DNA from: Pectobacterium zantedeschiae | Lineage (GTDB): Bacteria; Pseudomonadota; Gammaproteobacteria; Enterobacterales; Enterobacteriaceae | NCBI RefSeq assembly: GCF_004137795.1 | Contig: NZ_NWTM01000002.1 | Location: forward strand, 1-64,000 | Length of the DNA stretch: 64,000 bases | Direction of reading: 5' to 3' | Shown here: positions 30,491 through 40,383 of the stretch, piece after piece | How positions within the stretch are numbered: position 1 is the stretch's first letter | Layout: every line of letters begins with the position of its first letter | The notes under the pieces: model-generated | Told to the model about the DNA's origin: nothing | The model's input: only the letters and a program-made list of their open reading frames with translations | Database searches by the model: none | Made by a program: the position numbers and the translations under genes

Positions 30491-31468
30491 ATGAGCGAGA
30501 CGACAAGTTGGCAACCTAGTGCTTCTGTCGCTAATTTGTTGAAACGAGCGTCGATAGTTGCTGCTATCCGACGTTTCTTCACCGATCGTGGAGTGCTGGA
30601 AGTCGAAACGCCAGCGATGAGCCAGGCGACGGTAACGGATGTTTTCTTATGCCCGTTCCAAACCCGCTTTGTTGGCCCTGGTGCTGCGGATGGCATGACG
30701 CTGTATTTGATGACCAGCCCGGAATACCATATGAAGCGTCTGCTGGCTGCTGGCAGTGGACCGATCTTTCAACTGTGTCGCAGTTTCCGCAATGAAGAAT
30801 CAGGCCGACACCACAATCCAGAATTCACCATGCTGGAATGGTATCGCCCGCATTATGATATGTACCGCCTGATGAATGAGGTCGATGACCTGTTGCAGCA
30901 GGTGCTGGATTGTGAAAGCGCTGAAATGCTCTCCTATCAGCAGGCATTTTTACGTCATCTGGAAATCGATCCTCTGTCTGTCGATAAAGCGCAACTGCGT
31001 GAAGCGGCGGAGAAACTCGGGCTTGGGGATATCGCCTGCCGTGAAGATGACCGCGATTTGCTGGTACAAATGCTGTTCACCTTCGGCGTTGAGCCGAACA
31101 TCGGACGCGACAAGCCTGCATTTGTCTACCATTTCCCGGCTACGCAAGCCTCTCTGGCAGAGATAAGCTCGGAAGACCATCGCGTTGCCGAGCGTTTTGA
31201 AGTCTATTTCAAAGGGATGGAGCTAGCGAATGGCTTTCGCGAATTGACCGATGCCAATGAGCAGCGTCAGCGTTTTGAGCAGGATAACCGCAAGCGTGCA
31301 GCGCGTGGCCTGCCGCAGCAGCCGATTGATGAAAACCTGCTGGCGGCGCTGAAACATGGTCTGCCAGACTGTGCCGGTGTGGCGCTGGGCGTCGATCGTT
31401 TGATCATGCTGGCGCTGAATGCCGAGAAGTTGAGTGACGTGATTGCGTTCTCCGTAGAGCGCGCGTAG
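30491..31468 (+). CDS. epmA: EF-P lysine ligase EpmA
   Basis: EpmA, a truncated class II lysyl-tRNA synthetase paralogue, activates (R)-beta-lysine and attaches it to Lys34 of EF-P. The 325 residues match the E. coli length. Class II motifs are visible: motif 2 [25 protein letters not shown] and motif 3 [12 protein letters not shown]. The N-terminal tRNA anticodon-binding domain of true LysRS is absent, as expected. It is divergent from frdA, and its partners efp and epmB lie 6-7 kb upstream. Confidence 0.96.
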   Translation: MSETTSWQPSASVANLLKRASIVAAIRRFFTDRGVLEVETPAMSQATVTDVFLCPFQTRFVGPGAADGMTLYLMTSPEYHMKRLLAAGSGPIFQLCRSFRNEESGRHHNPEFTMLEWYRPHYDMYRLMNEVDDLLQQVLDCESAEMLSYQQAFLRHLEIDPLSVDKAQLREAAEKLGLGDIACREDDRDLLVQMLFTFGVEPNIGRDKPAFVYHFPATQASLAEISSEDHRVAERFEVYFKGMELANGFRELTDANEQRQRFEQDNRKRAARGLPQQPIDENLLAALKHGLPDCAGVALGVDRLIMLALNAEKLSDVIAFSVERA

Positions 31469-31512
31469 CAATTTTTATCTAATCAATCTTTAGTAATAAC
31501 AAGCCTGATACA

Positions 31513-31545
31513 GGGCGGTGCCACTTCTGGCCGCCGCCCGTTTTC
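31513..31545 (+). terminator. epmA terminator, likely
   Basis: GGGCGG pairs with CCGCCC across a 15-base loop that can pair further, and TTTTCCCC follows. It lies between the convergent epmA and mscM genes. Confidence 0.6.
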
Positions 31546-31552
31546 CCCTCTT

Positions 31553-34500
31553 CTATAAGCTGCCCGGCGTCCTCTGCCGTGGCGTCAGCGTTTTTCCACT
31601 GCGCGACAGATTGTCCATTTTCACCTGGAACGGTGGGAAAGGAAGCTCCAGATTATGCTTGCGGTAGTTTTCCAGAATCAACTGATGCAGTTCATGACGC
31701 AACGGCATGCGGTGCCCCATTTCGGCGGCGAAAACGCGCAGTTCGAAAATCTGAATCCCCTGTTGGAGATCAACCAGAAAAGCTTCGGGCTCTGGCGTAT
31801 CCAGAATCAGCGAACAACGCTTCACCGCATCCATGAGCAACTCTGTGACTTCCTGGCTGTTTGCATTCGCTGGTGCAGGCACCGTCATGACGACACGGGT
31901 GACCGAATCCGACAGCGACCAGTTGATAAACTGCTCGGTGATAAATGCCTTGTTCGGAACGATGATCTCTTTGCGATCCCAATCTGAAATGGTGGTGGCA
32001 CGAGTATTAATGCGCATAACGCTACCCGTGAGATCGCGGATCGTCACCGTATCGCCGATGCGGATCGGTTTCTCGAACAGGATGATCAGGCCGGAGATAA
32101 AGTTGGCGAAGATCTCTTGCAAACCAAACCCAAGCCCTACACCCAGCGCAGCAACCAGCCATTGCAGTTTCGACCATTCGATCCCGATGAGTGAGAATCC
32201 CATCAGGCAGCCGATCAACATCAGAATATATTTGCTGATCGTGGTAATGGCATAGCCGCTCCCCGGCGACAGATCCAGATGTTGCAGGATTGCCAGCTCC
32301 AGCAACGCGGGAAGATTACGTACCAGCTGTGCGGTAATAATGAAGATCAGAATCGCGATCAGTACGGATCCCAGCGTAATCGCCTGCACGCTCTCCACGC
32401 CTTTAACCGTGCTGGACACATCCCATAGGCTGATATTCTCCAGAAACGCGAAGGCCGAATGAATTTCTGACCACAGCGCGATCACGGAAACCAGCGCGAT
32501 CAGCGTCAGAATGGAGCGCACCAGCTGCAACGATTTGGCGCTGATGGCATCCAGATCGACGACGGGCTCTTCCACGGCTTCCGAACTGCTTTCATGGGAT
32601 GACGTAGACTGCGTATCTTCTTCGCCCTTGGCACGCTGCGCCAGAATTTCTGAACGTCGTTGCTTGGCACGGTCGAAGGCGATGCGACGTCGCTGAATTA
32701 GCATCCAACGGCGAATAATGTGGTAAACCACTAGCAGGAAGAACCAGATGGAGACGGAGGTTTCCAGTCGCGCTAACAGCGCCTGTGCGGTCGCCAGATA
32801 GCCGATACAGGAGGCCAGCGCGGCAACAAGTGGCACACCGATCAGGATGTTCCACATCGCGCGGTTAACGGAGTTTTCGCCTGAGCCTTCTTTATCCAGA
32901 TACAGCGGAATACCGGCGCGTTTTAAGCCCGCTGTGACCAGACTCAACGCCATACAGAGCAAGATGAAGCAGAGCCGCCCCAGCGTGCTGGAAAACTCGC
33001 GATCGTTGAGTTTATCGAAGGTAATCAGCGCCATAATCAGCGGCACGATAAAGGCGATGGAGAGGCGATAATAGCGCATCGCTCTGGCTACGCGTTCAGG
33101 CGACCAGCGGAAATGGACAATAAACAGCCCCTGCGGGTGCGCGAACGAAGCACTAATCATCACCAGCCACATTAACGGCACCGTGGCGGTCACGCTGTCG
33201 CCGATGGCGACAGCGATTGGATAAGGCCAGGCGTTTTGCAACCCGTAGCCTAGCGCAGCCCAGAGTACCGGCAGCGGCAGGGCGGTAAGGATGGACCAGA
33301 ATACCGTACGCAGCGTCAGCATGAAGTGATCGAGCGTGACCTTGCCGACACGGCTGCTGGCGCGTTCCATAAACGCATGATAGTGACGGCGGGAGCTGAT
33401 ACTGAAGCCAACCAGCAGCAATGCACCCAGCAGCGGCAGCACGGTTTCCTGACTGGTTACCATCATCACTAACGCGCTACCTAACTGCGTTAACGTATCC
33501 AGTGACAGCAGGCGGGTCAGATCCTGCACCAGTTTGAGCGGATAGGCGAACGTCACGGGCTCAACATCCGCAACCCAGAACAGATCGCGGTGTGCCGCTT
33601 CACGTGTTTCGGTTAATGCATCCGCCAGTTGGTTATTGGCGACTTTGAGTTTGGTGAGTTCGAGTATCTGTGAGTCGCAGCCGGAGATCAGCGAAGTCAG
33701 CAGATCGCGCTGGGTACGCATCTGATCGGTCAGAATACGCTGCTGTGCACTGGTCAGCGGATCGCCGTTATCCTGTTTGGCGTTATCAAGATCTTGCGGT
33801 TTATTGATCAAGTCTTCGAAGTGCAGGCGCTGTACGCGCAACTGCGCCATATCGCTATCCAGCAACTGTGGTTTGGGCATTTCCGGCAGGCGGGCGATCT
33901 GTGCCCGTAACGTTTCTCCCAATATCGGTGAAACACCGAGCCACTGTGCCTGTTCGCGGATGGTACTCAGCGCCTGACGAACCTGAATCGTGTGTGTCGC
34001 TGCCTGACGTTGCTGAGAGGCGATTAAATCCATCCGCTGCGCCTGTTGATTCAGCGCGACGGAGAGCTCGCGGTTAATCTGTAACTGCTTGCTGATGACG
34101 GCGGGTAAATCGCCACTTTGTTCAGCGAGAAGCTCTGTGCGTTCTAACGCCTGTTCGGCTTCACGCTGGCGTAGGTTGTTGAGTCGGCTGCGTAAATCCT
34201 GTTGCAGCAGATCCAGCCTGTCGTGACGCTTTTTATACAGCTCGACGCGTAAACGGGACAGCTCCTGACGGTTACTGGCTGAAAGTTGCGCCAGCTCCAG
34301 TTCATCCACCCGGCTTTTACGTAGCGCGGACTCGGCCTGAAGCGCGACGAGCTGGGCTTGCCCCAGAGGCGTTGCGGGCGTGCCGAGAGATTGAATACGG
34401 CGTTCCGCATCGCTTTGCATGCGGCTAGCTTCAGTTTGCTGCTGCGGAAGTTGGCTCAATGAATCGCCGACCTCCCGTAGGCGATCCTGTTCCTGCTGGA

Positions 34501-34876
34501 GCTGGCGTGCCTGTTCCAACAGTTGGCTGCTCGTTTGCAGCAGTTGCTGTTCGAGATCGTTGCTGGAGAGACTCTCTGAAATCGACGACGGTTTGCCGTC
34601 TTCGGCATTAAGCTGGCGACGCAGCTCTTGAACTAGCTTGGGGAAATCATCAATGACGCGCTGATACTGTGTGGCGCGCTCCTGCGCCTCTTTGCGGTCT
34701 TGCAAGGTATTCAGTGCAGCCTGATATTCCTCGATGATTTTTGCCTGATCGGCTGCGCCTTTGTTGGCTTCCGCCTGCTGTAGCTGCTGGCGTAACTGTG
34801 CCTCATTGGGCGCAGTGGCAGCCAACGCGGCGGTTGATAATAAACATCCCAGAAGAAAAGTCAGAATCAAACGCAC
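31553..34876 (-). CDS. mscM: Miniconductance mechanosensitive channel MscM
   Basis: MscM (YjeP) is a large MscS-type channel that opens on osmotic downshock. The 1107-residue length equals E. coli. A signal peptide (MRLILTFLLGCLLSTAALA) precedes a roughly 450-residue periplasmic coiled-coil domain rich in Gln and Leu. About eleven transmembrane helices follow. The MscS pore and beta domain is near residues 880-960 (ALGVGLGFGLQEIFANFISGLIILFEKPIRIGDTV, given here in two parts as GLGFGLQEIFANFISG and FEKPIRIGDTV). It follows psd by 46 bp, as in E. coli. Confidence 0.95.
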   Translation of the reverse strand: MRLILTFLLGCLLSTAALAATAPNEAQLRQQLQQAEANKGAADQAKIIEEYQAALNTLQDRKEAQERATQYQRVIDDFPKLVQELRRQLNAEDGKPSSISESLSSNDLEQQLLQTSSQLLEQARQLQQEQDRLREVGDSLSQLPQQQTEASRMQSDAERRIQSLGTPATPLGQAQLVALQAESALRKSRVDELELAQLSASNRQELSRLRVELYKKRHDRLDLLQQDLRSRLNNLRQREAEQALERTELLAEQSGDLPAVISKQLQINRELSVALNQQAQRMDLIASQQRQAATHTIQVRQALSTIREQAQWLGVSPILGETLRAQIARLPEMPKPQLLDSDMAQLRVQRLHFEDLINKPQDLDNAKQDNGDPLTSAQQRILTDQMRTQRDLLTSLISGCDSQILELTKLKVANNQLADALTETREAAHRDLFWVADVEPVTFAYPLKLVQDLTRLLSLDTLTQLGSALVMMVTSQETVLPLLGALLLVGFSISSRRHYHAFMERASSRVGKVTLDHFMLTLRTVFWSILTALPLPVLWAALGYGLQNAWPYPIAVAIGDSVTATVPLMWLVMISASFAHPQGLFIVHFRWSPERVARAMRYYRLSIAFIVPLIMALITFDKLNDREFSSTLGRLCFILLCMALSLVTAGLKRAGIPLYLDKEGSGENSVNRAMWNILIGVPLVAALASCIGYLATAQALLARLETSVSIWFFLLVVYHIIRRWMLIQRRRIAFDRAKQRRSEILAQRAKGEEDTQSTSSHESSSEAVEEPVVDLDAISAKSLQLVRSILTLIALVSVIALWSEIHSAFAFLENISLWDVSSTVKGVESVQAITLGSVLIAILIFIITAQLVRNLPALLELAILQHLDLSPGSGYAITTISKYILMLIGCLMGFSLIGIEWSKLQWLVAALGVGLGFGLQEIFANFISGLIILFEKPIRIGDTVTIRDLTGSVMRINTRATTISDWDRKEIIVPNKAFITEQFINWSLSDSVTRVVMTVPAPANANSQEVTELLMDAVKRCSLILDTPEPEAFLVDLQQGIQIFELRVFAAEMGHRMPLRHELHQLILENYRKHNLELPFPPFQVKMDNLSRSGKTLTPRQRTPGSL

Positions 34877-34922
34877 GTTAGCTACCTTTTCAATCTTACA
34901 AACGACAAAAGTCTGGCGTTAT

Positions 34923-35876
34923 TTACGGCGCGTCGGGCTTATGGCCTGTCTGCGCGGTGACATTTTCTTCCAGTTCGGTTCCTTCCGGGAAGACAACGGG
35001 CGTTTGCTCATCCTGACGGACTTCGGCAAACGGCTCACCCATACGCGTCACGCTCATGGTATTCAGGTGTGCGGCAAACTGGAGATTGCCTGCGGTAAAC
35101 AGGTTAATCACGGTTGAGCCCAGCTTGAAGCGACCCATTTCCTCGCCTTTCGCCAGCACGACTGCGCCTTCTTCACCCGCCTGCGGGTAAGTCCAACGTT
35201 TGATGATTCCTTCACGCGGCGGCGTCACGACGCCAGCCCACACAGTTTCGATGCTGCCGACGATGGTCGCGCCCACCAGAATCTGCGCCAATGGGCCGAA
35301 TTCAGTATCAAACAGACAAATGACGCGTTCGTTACGCGCAAACAGATTTGGCACGTTATCAGCCGTCAGCAGATTGACGGAGAACAGGTCGCCCGGCACA
35401 TAAATCATTTCACGCAGTACGCCGTCGCACGGCATGTGGAGGCGGTGATAATCACGCGGCGAAAGGTAAATGGTGGCAAACAGGCCGTCACGGAATAGAT
35501 CGGCCATCACATAGTTGCCAGCCAGCAGCGCTTCCAGCGTGTAGTTGTGATTCTTCGCCTGAATCAGCTTACCGTCGGTAATCGGGCCAAACTGTGACAG
35601 CATGCCGTCTGCGGGTTGCACCAGACGATGCGCATGAGGATCGACAGGGCGAATGCCAGGGCGCAGCGAGCGAACGAAAAATTCGTTAAACGTGCGATAG
35701 GATGCGGTATCTGGTTGCAACGCCTCCTGCATGTTGACGTTGTATTGGCGGACAAACAGATCGATCACCAGCTTGGTGAGTTTTCCCGCACGCTTATTTG
35801 CTCCCCAGCCCGCTAAGCGGGTCAGCCAGATCTTGGGAAGCCAATACTGTAATTTGATTTTGATATTATCCAGCAC
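34923..35876 (-). CDS. psd: Phosphatidylserine decarboxylase proenzyme
   Basis: Psd converts phosphatidylserine to phosphatidylethanolamine, the main membrane lipid, at the inner membrane. The 317-residue precursor has the self-cleavage motif LGST at 252-255, where cutting between Gly253 and Ser254 makes the pyruvoyl group. The conserved [20 protein letters not shown] segment is present. It begins a psd-mscM transcription unit and lies 144 bp after rsgA on the same strand. Confidence 0.96.
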   Translation of the reverse strand: MLDNIKIKLQYWLPKIWLTRLAGWGANKRAGKLTKLVIDLFVRQYNVNMQEALQPDTASYRTFNEFFVRSLRPGIRPVDPHAHRLVQPADGMLSQFGPITDGKLIQAKNHNYTLEALLAGNYVMADLFRDGLFATIYLSPRDYHRLHMPCDGVLREMIYVPGDLFSVNLLTADNVPNLFARNERVICLFDTEFGPLAQILVGATIVGSIETVWAGVVTPPREGIIKRWTYPQAGEEGAVVLAKGEEMGRFKLGSTVINLFTAGNLQFAAHLNTMSVTRMGEPFAEVRQDEQTPVVFPEGTELEENVTAQTGHKPDAP

Positions 35877-36020
35877 AGTGAGCCTCTTGGATTAATAGTG
35901 CGCCATAAAACAAGCTTCTAAGGGAACACGCTGGGCGTTGCCAGCGGTAACCTGGAAAGAAGGTAAGCGGATTCACTTACCCTCAAAGGGGGCGCATTGT
36001 AACGATGGTCATGATAAATG

Positions 36021-37070
36021 TCAGTTATCTGTATCCGAAAAGCCTTTACGCGTTTTTACTTGCGCCATGCTTTCCAGAATGCGGTGATAGTTATCAAAGC
36101 GTTCTGTGGCGATCTCTCCGCGCTCACGTGCAGCATTAATGGCGCAGCCTGGATCGTTTTCATGTTTGCAGTCGCGGAACTTACATGAGCCGATGTATTC
36201 CCGTAACTCAATAAAACCACGGGTAACCTGTTCAGGTTCCAGATGCCATAGGCCAAATTCCCGCACGCCCGGTGAGTCGATGACGTCGCCGCCGTGCGGG
36301 AAGTGATAAAGCCGGGAGGCGGTGGTGGTGTGCTGTCCCAATCCTGAGTTATCAGAAACCTCATTCACCAGAATACGTTCTTCGCCCAGCGCAAGTAGCG
36401 CGTTAAGCAGGCTGGATTTCCCCACGCCCGATTGTCCGGCGAAAATACTGATACGATCGGTCAGCGCCTGCTCCAGTTCGGGAATACCCTGTTGAGTATG
36501 GCTGGAAACCATCAACACGCGATACTTGAGTGCGCGGTAAATATCCATTAATTCATCAACAAACTGGCGGGATTTGTCATCCAACAGGTCAATTTTGTTC
36601 AGCACGATAAGCGGTTCGATCTCCAGCGTTTCGCAGGCGACCAGATAGCGATCGATAATGTTCAGCGACAGTTCAGGCAAGATCGCTGAGACGATCACGA
36701 TCTGATCGATATTGGCGGCGATCGGTTTAATGCCATCGTAATAGTCAGGGCGAGTCAGGACTGAATGGCGAGGGTGAACGGCTTCCACGATCCCGCTGAT
36801 GCCAGCGAGCGATTCATGGCCAGGTCGCCAGACGACGCGGTCGCCTGTTACCAGCGATGAAAGGGTCCGACGAATGTTGCAGCGGTGCACCACACCATCG
36901 GTGGCTTCTACATCGGCATGCATGCCGAATCGGCTGATGATAATGCCTTCCTGTGCATCGCCCAGTTGGCTATCTTCCCATTCGACTTTGCTTTCTGTTT
37001 TTTTCAGGCGACGCTGGTGGTTTGCGCTAACCCGACGCTGCTGACCTTTCGACAGTTTCTTTTTGCTCAC
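36021..37070 (-). CDS. rsgA: Ribosome small subunit GTPase RsgA
   Basis: RsgA is a GTPase that checks and helps mature the 30S subunit. The 349-residue protein has an N-terminal OB-fold, then a circularly permuted GTPase domain whose motifs run G4 (LNKIDLL), G1 ([14 protein letters not shown]) and G3 (DSPGVREFG). A C-terminal zinc finger ([14 protein letters not shown]) follows. It is divergent from orn, as in E. coli, with an ERIC element between them. Confidence 0.96.
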   Translation of the reverse strand: MSKKKLSKGQQRRVSANHQRRLKKTESKVEWEDSQLGDAQEGIIISRFGMHADVEATDGVVHRCNIRRTLSSLVTGDRVVWRPGHESLAGISGIVEAVHPRHSVLTRPDYYDGIKPIAANIDQIVIVSAILPELSLNIIDRYLVACETLEIEPLIVLNKIDLLDDKSRQFVDELMDIYRALKYRVLMVSSHTQQGIPELEQALTDRISIFAGQSGVGKSSLLNALLALGEERILVNEVSDNSGLGQHTTTASRLYHFPHGGDVIDSPGVREFGLWHLEPEQVTRGFIELREYIGSCKFRDCKHENDPGCAINAARERGEIATERFDNYHRILESMAQVKTRKGFSDTDN

Positions 37071-37136
37071 TGAGCCTCACTTAAGACGATTTATCGTTCG
37101 CGGCAGTGCGTGATCGCCTGCCGCGTTTTAACAGAC

Positions 37137-37265
<129 letters not shown>

Positions 37266-37377
37266 TACACCCTTATTGATTTTAATTAACTGATACCACC
37301 TTGTCGGTATCAGCATTGAGATTGATACTGGTATCCTTGTATCGATGACAGGGCACAATGCAACAGGAATTCCCACG

Positions 37378-37920
37378 ATGGTAGATGAAAATAACCTGAT
37401 CTGGATCGATCTTGAAATGACCGGCCTGAACCCGGATCGCGACCGTATCATTGAGATCGCAACATTAGTTACGGATGCAAATCTGAACGTGTTGGCCGAA
37501 GGACCGGTATTGGCAGTGCATCAGTCGGATAGCCAACTGGCGCTGATGGATGACTGGAATGTGCGCACGCACGGTGCCAGCGGCCTGACGGATCGCGTTA
37601 AAGCCAGCACCGCGGATGAACGTGCCGCCGAGCTGGAAACTCTGGCGTTTCTACAAAAATGGGTACCGGCGGGTAAATCACCAATCTGCGGCAACAGTAT
37701 CGGTCAGGATCGCCGCTTCCTGTTTCGCTATATGCCAGAGCTGGAAGCCTACTTCCATTACCGCTATCTGGATGTCAGCACGCTCAAAGAGCTGGCGCGA
37801 CGCTGGAAGCCGGAAATCATGGCTGGTTTTAAGAAGCAAGGTACGCATCAGGCGATGGACGATATTCGTGAATCACTGGCGGAACTGGCCTATTACCGTG
37901 AGAATTTTTTGCGACTATAG
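37378..37920 (+). CDS. orn: Oligoribonuclease
   Basis: Orn degrades the short RNA pieces left by other ribonucleases, mainly dinucleotides, and is usually essential. The 180-residue DEDDh exonuclease has WIDLEMTGL (Asp, Glu), [12 protein letters not shown] (Asp) and [10 protein letters not shown] (His, Asp). AGGAA lies 9 bp before the ATG at 37378. An ATG at 37345 would add 11 unconserved residues. It is followed by a tRNA-Gly gene, as in E. coli, where a cluster of three glycine tRNAs sits here. Confidence 0.96.
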   Translation: MVDENNLIWIDLEMTGLNPDRDRIIEIATLVTDANLNVLAEGPVLAVHQSDSQLALMDDWNVRTHGASGLTDRVKASTADERAAELETLAFLQKWVPAGKSPICGNSIGQDRRFLFRYMPELEAYFHYRYLDVSTLKELARRWKPEIMAGFKKQGTHQAMDDIRESLAELAYYRENFLRL

Positions 37921-38022
37921 GTTAAGCAAGACGAGTAGGGCGTGATGTGTCGTGATTCTGCTGCTATTTACGCCATGATGTCGGTTTTATCAGCAGTCAG
38001 ACGATTTTTCATTTTCGGGGGC

Positions 38023-38050
38023 TTGCGGTTAAACAGATTTCTCGTATAAT
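38023..38050 (+). promoter_or_regulatory. tRNA-Gly promoter
   Basis: TTGCGG, a 16-base spacer and TATAAT precede the tRNA by 64 bp. The GC-rich discriminator (GCGCACCCC) after the -10 is typical of stable RNA promoters under stringent control. Confidence 0.7.
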
Positions 38051-38114
38051 GCGCACCCCATACCGATGAAGAATTTCAATTAAAGAACTTCAACATCGCG
38101 TATAGGTTTCCCGA

Positions 38115-38190
<76 letters not shown>

Positions 38191-38237
38191 ATTTATGATC
38201 TGTAGACTGCTATTGAAGTCTGCAAGTCGTTGAAAAT

Positions 38238-38258
38238 AGGACCTTCGGGTCCTTTTTT
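38238..38258 (+). terminator. Terminator after tRNA-Gly
   Basis: AGGACC-TTCG-GGTCCT followed by six T residues forms a Rho-independent terminator 47 bp past the tRNA. It probably lies just inside the integrated element. Confidence 0.85.
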
Positions 38259-38298
38259 CGTTCCAGCGAAGTCTACTGGAATCCGTCTACATCCACGC

Positions 38299-38322
38299 TT
38301 TTTTAGTCCATTTTTTAGTCCA
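38299..38322 (+). repeat. 12-bp tandem repeat near attL
   Basis: TTTTTTAGTCCA occurs twice without a gap, between the attachment site and the integrase gene. Direct repeats in this position are typical arm-type binding sites for tyrosine integrases or excisionases. The function is inferred. Confidence 0.55.
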
Positions 38323-38418
38323 TAAAAAACGGGTGCGTGGGGTTCCGTATTCTTACTGGGTCGGAGCGAGCCATGAGTCGAGGATCTAGCCTAACTCTTC
38401 AAGTTAGGAGCTGGAACT

Positions 38419-40227
38419 ATGGCACTATCAGACATGGCGGTTCGCCAAGCCAGGGCAACAGGCAAGGCCTATACGCTTGGCGACATCGATGGTCTCTCAT
38501 TGGCTGTGACCGACATGGGCGGTCGGTCTTGGCACTTCCGCTATTCCTGGGCTGGCAAGCAGAAGCGTATGTCCTTGGGGACTTACCCTGAGGTCGGTTT
38601 GCGTGAGGCGCGAACGCTGCGCGATCAGGCTCGTACCCTGCTTGCCAAGGGCATCAATCCCAAGCTCGACCGTAAGCATAAACGGCAGTTCGTACGACTG
38701 GCCGACGAGCACACATTCAAGGCTGTGTTTCTTCAATGGGTTGAGCATCGTAAGCTAGAGCTCAAAGAGGGGCGCAACAGCACCTTGTCGCAAATTCTGC
38801 GCATCTTTGAGCGTGATGTGCTGCCAAGCCTGAGTAAGCTATCTATTTACGACGTTCGTCGTGCCGACTTGCTGAACGTGCTCTCCAAGATTGAGCAGCG
38901 TGAGGCGTTCACCACCGCAGAGAAAGTACGCTCCTGGCTCAATCAACTGTTCCGCTTTGCGCAGGTGAAAGTCGAAAGACTAGAGAGCAATCCGGCATCT
39001 GACTTGGATGTGGTAGCTGTTCCTGCTCCACCTGTTGTTCACAATCCTTTCTTGCGTTTACCTGAGCTGCCCGAACTTCTGCAGAAAGTGCGACGTTATC
39101 GTGGGTCGATCACGACGCAACTTGGAATCCGCTTGTTGTTGCTGACGGGAGTGCGTACAGGCGAGCTACGGTTGGCGACTCCGGAGCAGTTCGATTTGGA
39201 ACAAGGGCTGTGGATTATTCCTCCGGAAGTGGTCAAGCAACTGCAAACGGATATGCGCAAGAAAGGCAAGCGACCCCAGGATATTCCCTCCTATATCGTA
39301 CCGTTGTCTATTCAGGCGATTGAGATTGTTCGCTACCTGCTCGAAGAAGTGAGGCCGGCACAACGGTATCTTTTCTCGCACCGCAGCGATTTGAAAAAAC
39401 GTATCAGCGAGAACACGTTGAACGGTGCCCTCAAGCGTATGGGTTATCAGGATTTGCTCACTGGTCACGGCATCCGTGGCACGATCTCCACGGCACTCAA
39501 CGAAGTGGGCTACCCCAAAGTTTGGGTGGACGCCCAGCTTTCGCATTGCGATCCCAACCAGGTGAGTGCAGCTTACAACCATGCACTCTACGTCGAGCCT
39601 CGGCGTAAGATGATGCAGGACTGGGCGGACCGGTTGGACTTGCTGGAGCAGGGAGAAGTAGAAGCGGCCAGTCAGCATCTGACCATTCGCATTGATGGTG
39701 TGCCCGTTCTGGATGAAAGCAATGGAGCAGAGGTAATGCTGAAAGATGTGTCACCTGTTATCGGTGGCATTACGCCTCACCGCTTGTCTGCTGTGCCGGC
39801 ACGCCCTGTGCCTGAACCTGTAGTTGAAATCCCTGTTTCTGACCTGCAGCGTGAGCGGACGGAAATGCTTGCAGCTTATGAAGCACCGCACAACTTGCCA
39901 GTCGTTCAGTTTGCCAAACTGGCTGGCAAATCCAAGGAGCAGATTAATCGAGAAATCAAGGCGGGCAAGTTGTTGACAATCAGCCTTGGGAACCGTGGGC
40001 AGAGAGTGCCTGAGTGGCAGTTGGTGCCGATGAAGCTCAAACTGACGCAGGTGATGATGAAGCATCTTTCGCATGCTGAAGGATGGGATGTATATCGTTT
40101 GTTGAGCAATCCTCATCCTGAGCTGGAAGGTTGTGCAGCAGTTGATATTATTAAGCCCACTAATATGAGTAGTGTTGTGCAGGTTTTGCTGTCATTACAA
40201 GCATTCGAGGCTGAGAAAAAAGTGTGA
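38419..40227 (+). CDS. int: P4-type tyrosine integrase with C-terminal extension
   Basis: A 602-residue tyrosine recombinase that should integrate and excise the ICE at tRNA-Gly. It has an N-terminal DUF4102 arm-binding domain (1-90), a core-binding domain (about 95-200) and a catalytic domain with Arg246 (GVRTGEL), HGIR (His350, Arg353), His376 and a Tyr near 386-391. After residue 410 comes about 190 residues not found in P4 integrase. Part of this (about 485-597) resembles the MbcA/ParS toxin-binding domain (DUF2384), with GWDVYRLLSNPHPELEG. AGGAG precedes the start. Confidence 0.92.
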   Translation: MALSDMAVRQARATGKAYTLGDIDGLSLAVTDMGGRSWHFRYSWAGKQKRMSLGTYPEVGLREARTLRDQARTLLAKGINPKLDRKHKRQFVRLADEHTFKAVFLQWVEHRKLELKEGRNSTLSQILRIFERDVLPSLSKLSIYDVRRADLLNVLSKIEQREAFTTAEKVRSWLNQLFRFAQVKVERLESNPASDLDVVAVPAPPVVHNPFLRLPELPELLQKVRRYRGSITTQLGIRLLLLTGVRTGELRLATPEQFDLEQGLWIIPPEVVKQLQTDMRKKGKRPQDIPSYIVPLSIQAIEIVRYLLEEVRPAQRYLFSHRSDLKKRISENTLNGALKRMGYQDLLTGHGIRGTISTALNEVGYPKVWVDAQLSHCDPNQVSAAYNHALYVEPRRKMMQDWADRLDLLEQGEVEAASQHLTIRIDGVPVLDESNGAEVMLKDVSPVIGGITPHRLSAVPARPVPEPVVEIPVSDLQRERTEMLAAYEAPHNLPVVQFAKLAGKSKEQINREIKAGKLLTISLGNRGQRVPEWQLVPMKLKLTQVMMKHLSHAEGWDVYRLLSNPHPELEGCAAVDIIKPTNMSSVVQVLLSLQAFEAEKKV

Positions 40228-40317
40228 CGAGACTTATGTCTGATAAATTTGGTGTTTCTCAGAAAAACTACGCCTGATGATCTCAAATAATGAGGGCGCG
40301 TCGAGCTTTTGGATGGG

Positions 40318-40340
40318 CTGGCGTTTGGCCAGTTTTCTTT
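40318..40340 (+). terminator. Integrase gene terminator
   Basis: CTGGC-GTTTG-GCCAG followed by TTTTCTTT lies 90 bp after the integrase stop and before the next gene's ribosome binding site. Confidence 0.65.
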
Positions 40341-40383
40341 ATTAAGCTTGTCGATATATTCTGCATCCTAGGAGAAAAGAAGA

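Noticed and set aside
30295-30696. 133-residue minus-strand frame at the epmA start
   Set aside because: Mostly antisense to epmA and its leader, with no recognisable product.
38337-38591. 84-residue frame overlapping the integrase start
   Set aside because: Out of frame with the integrase, covering its conserved N-terminal domain; no own support.
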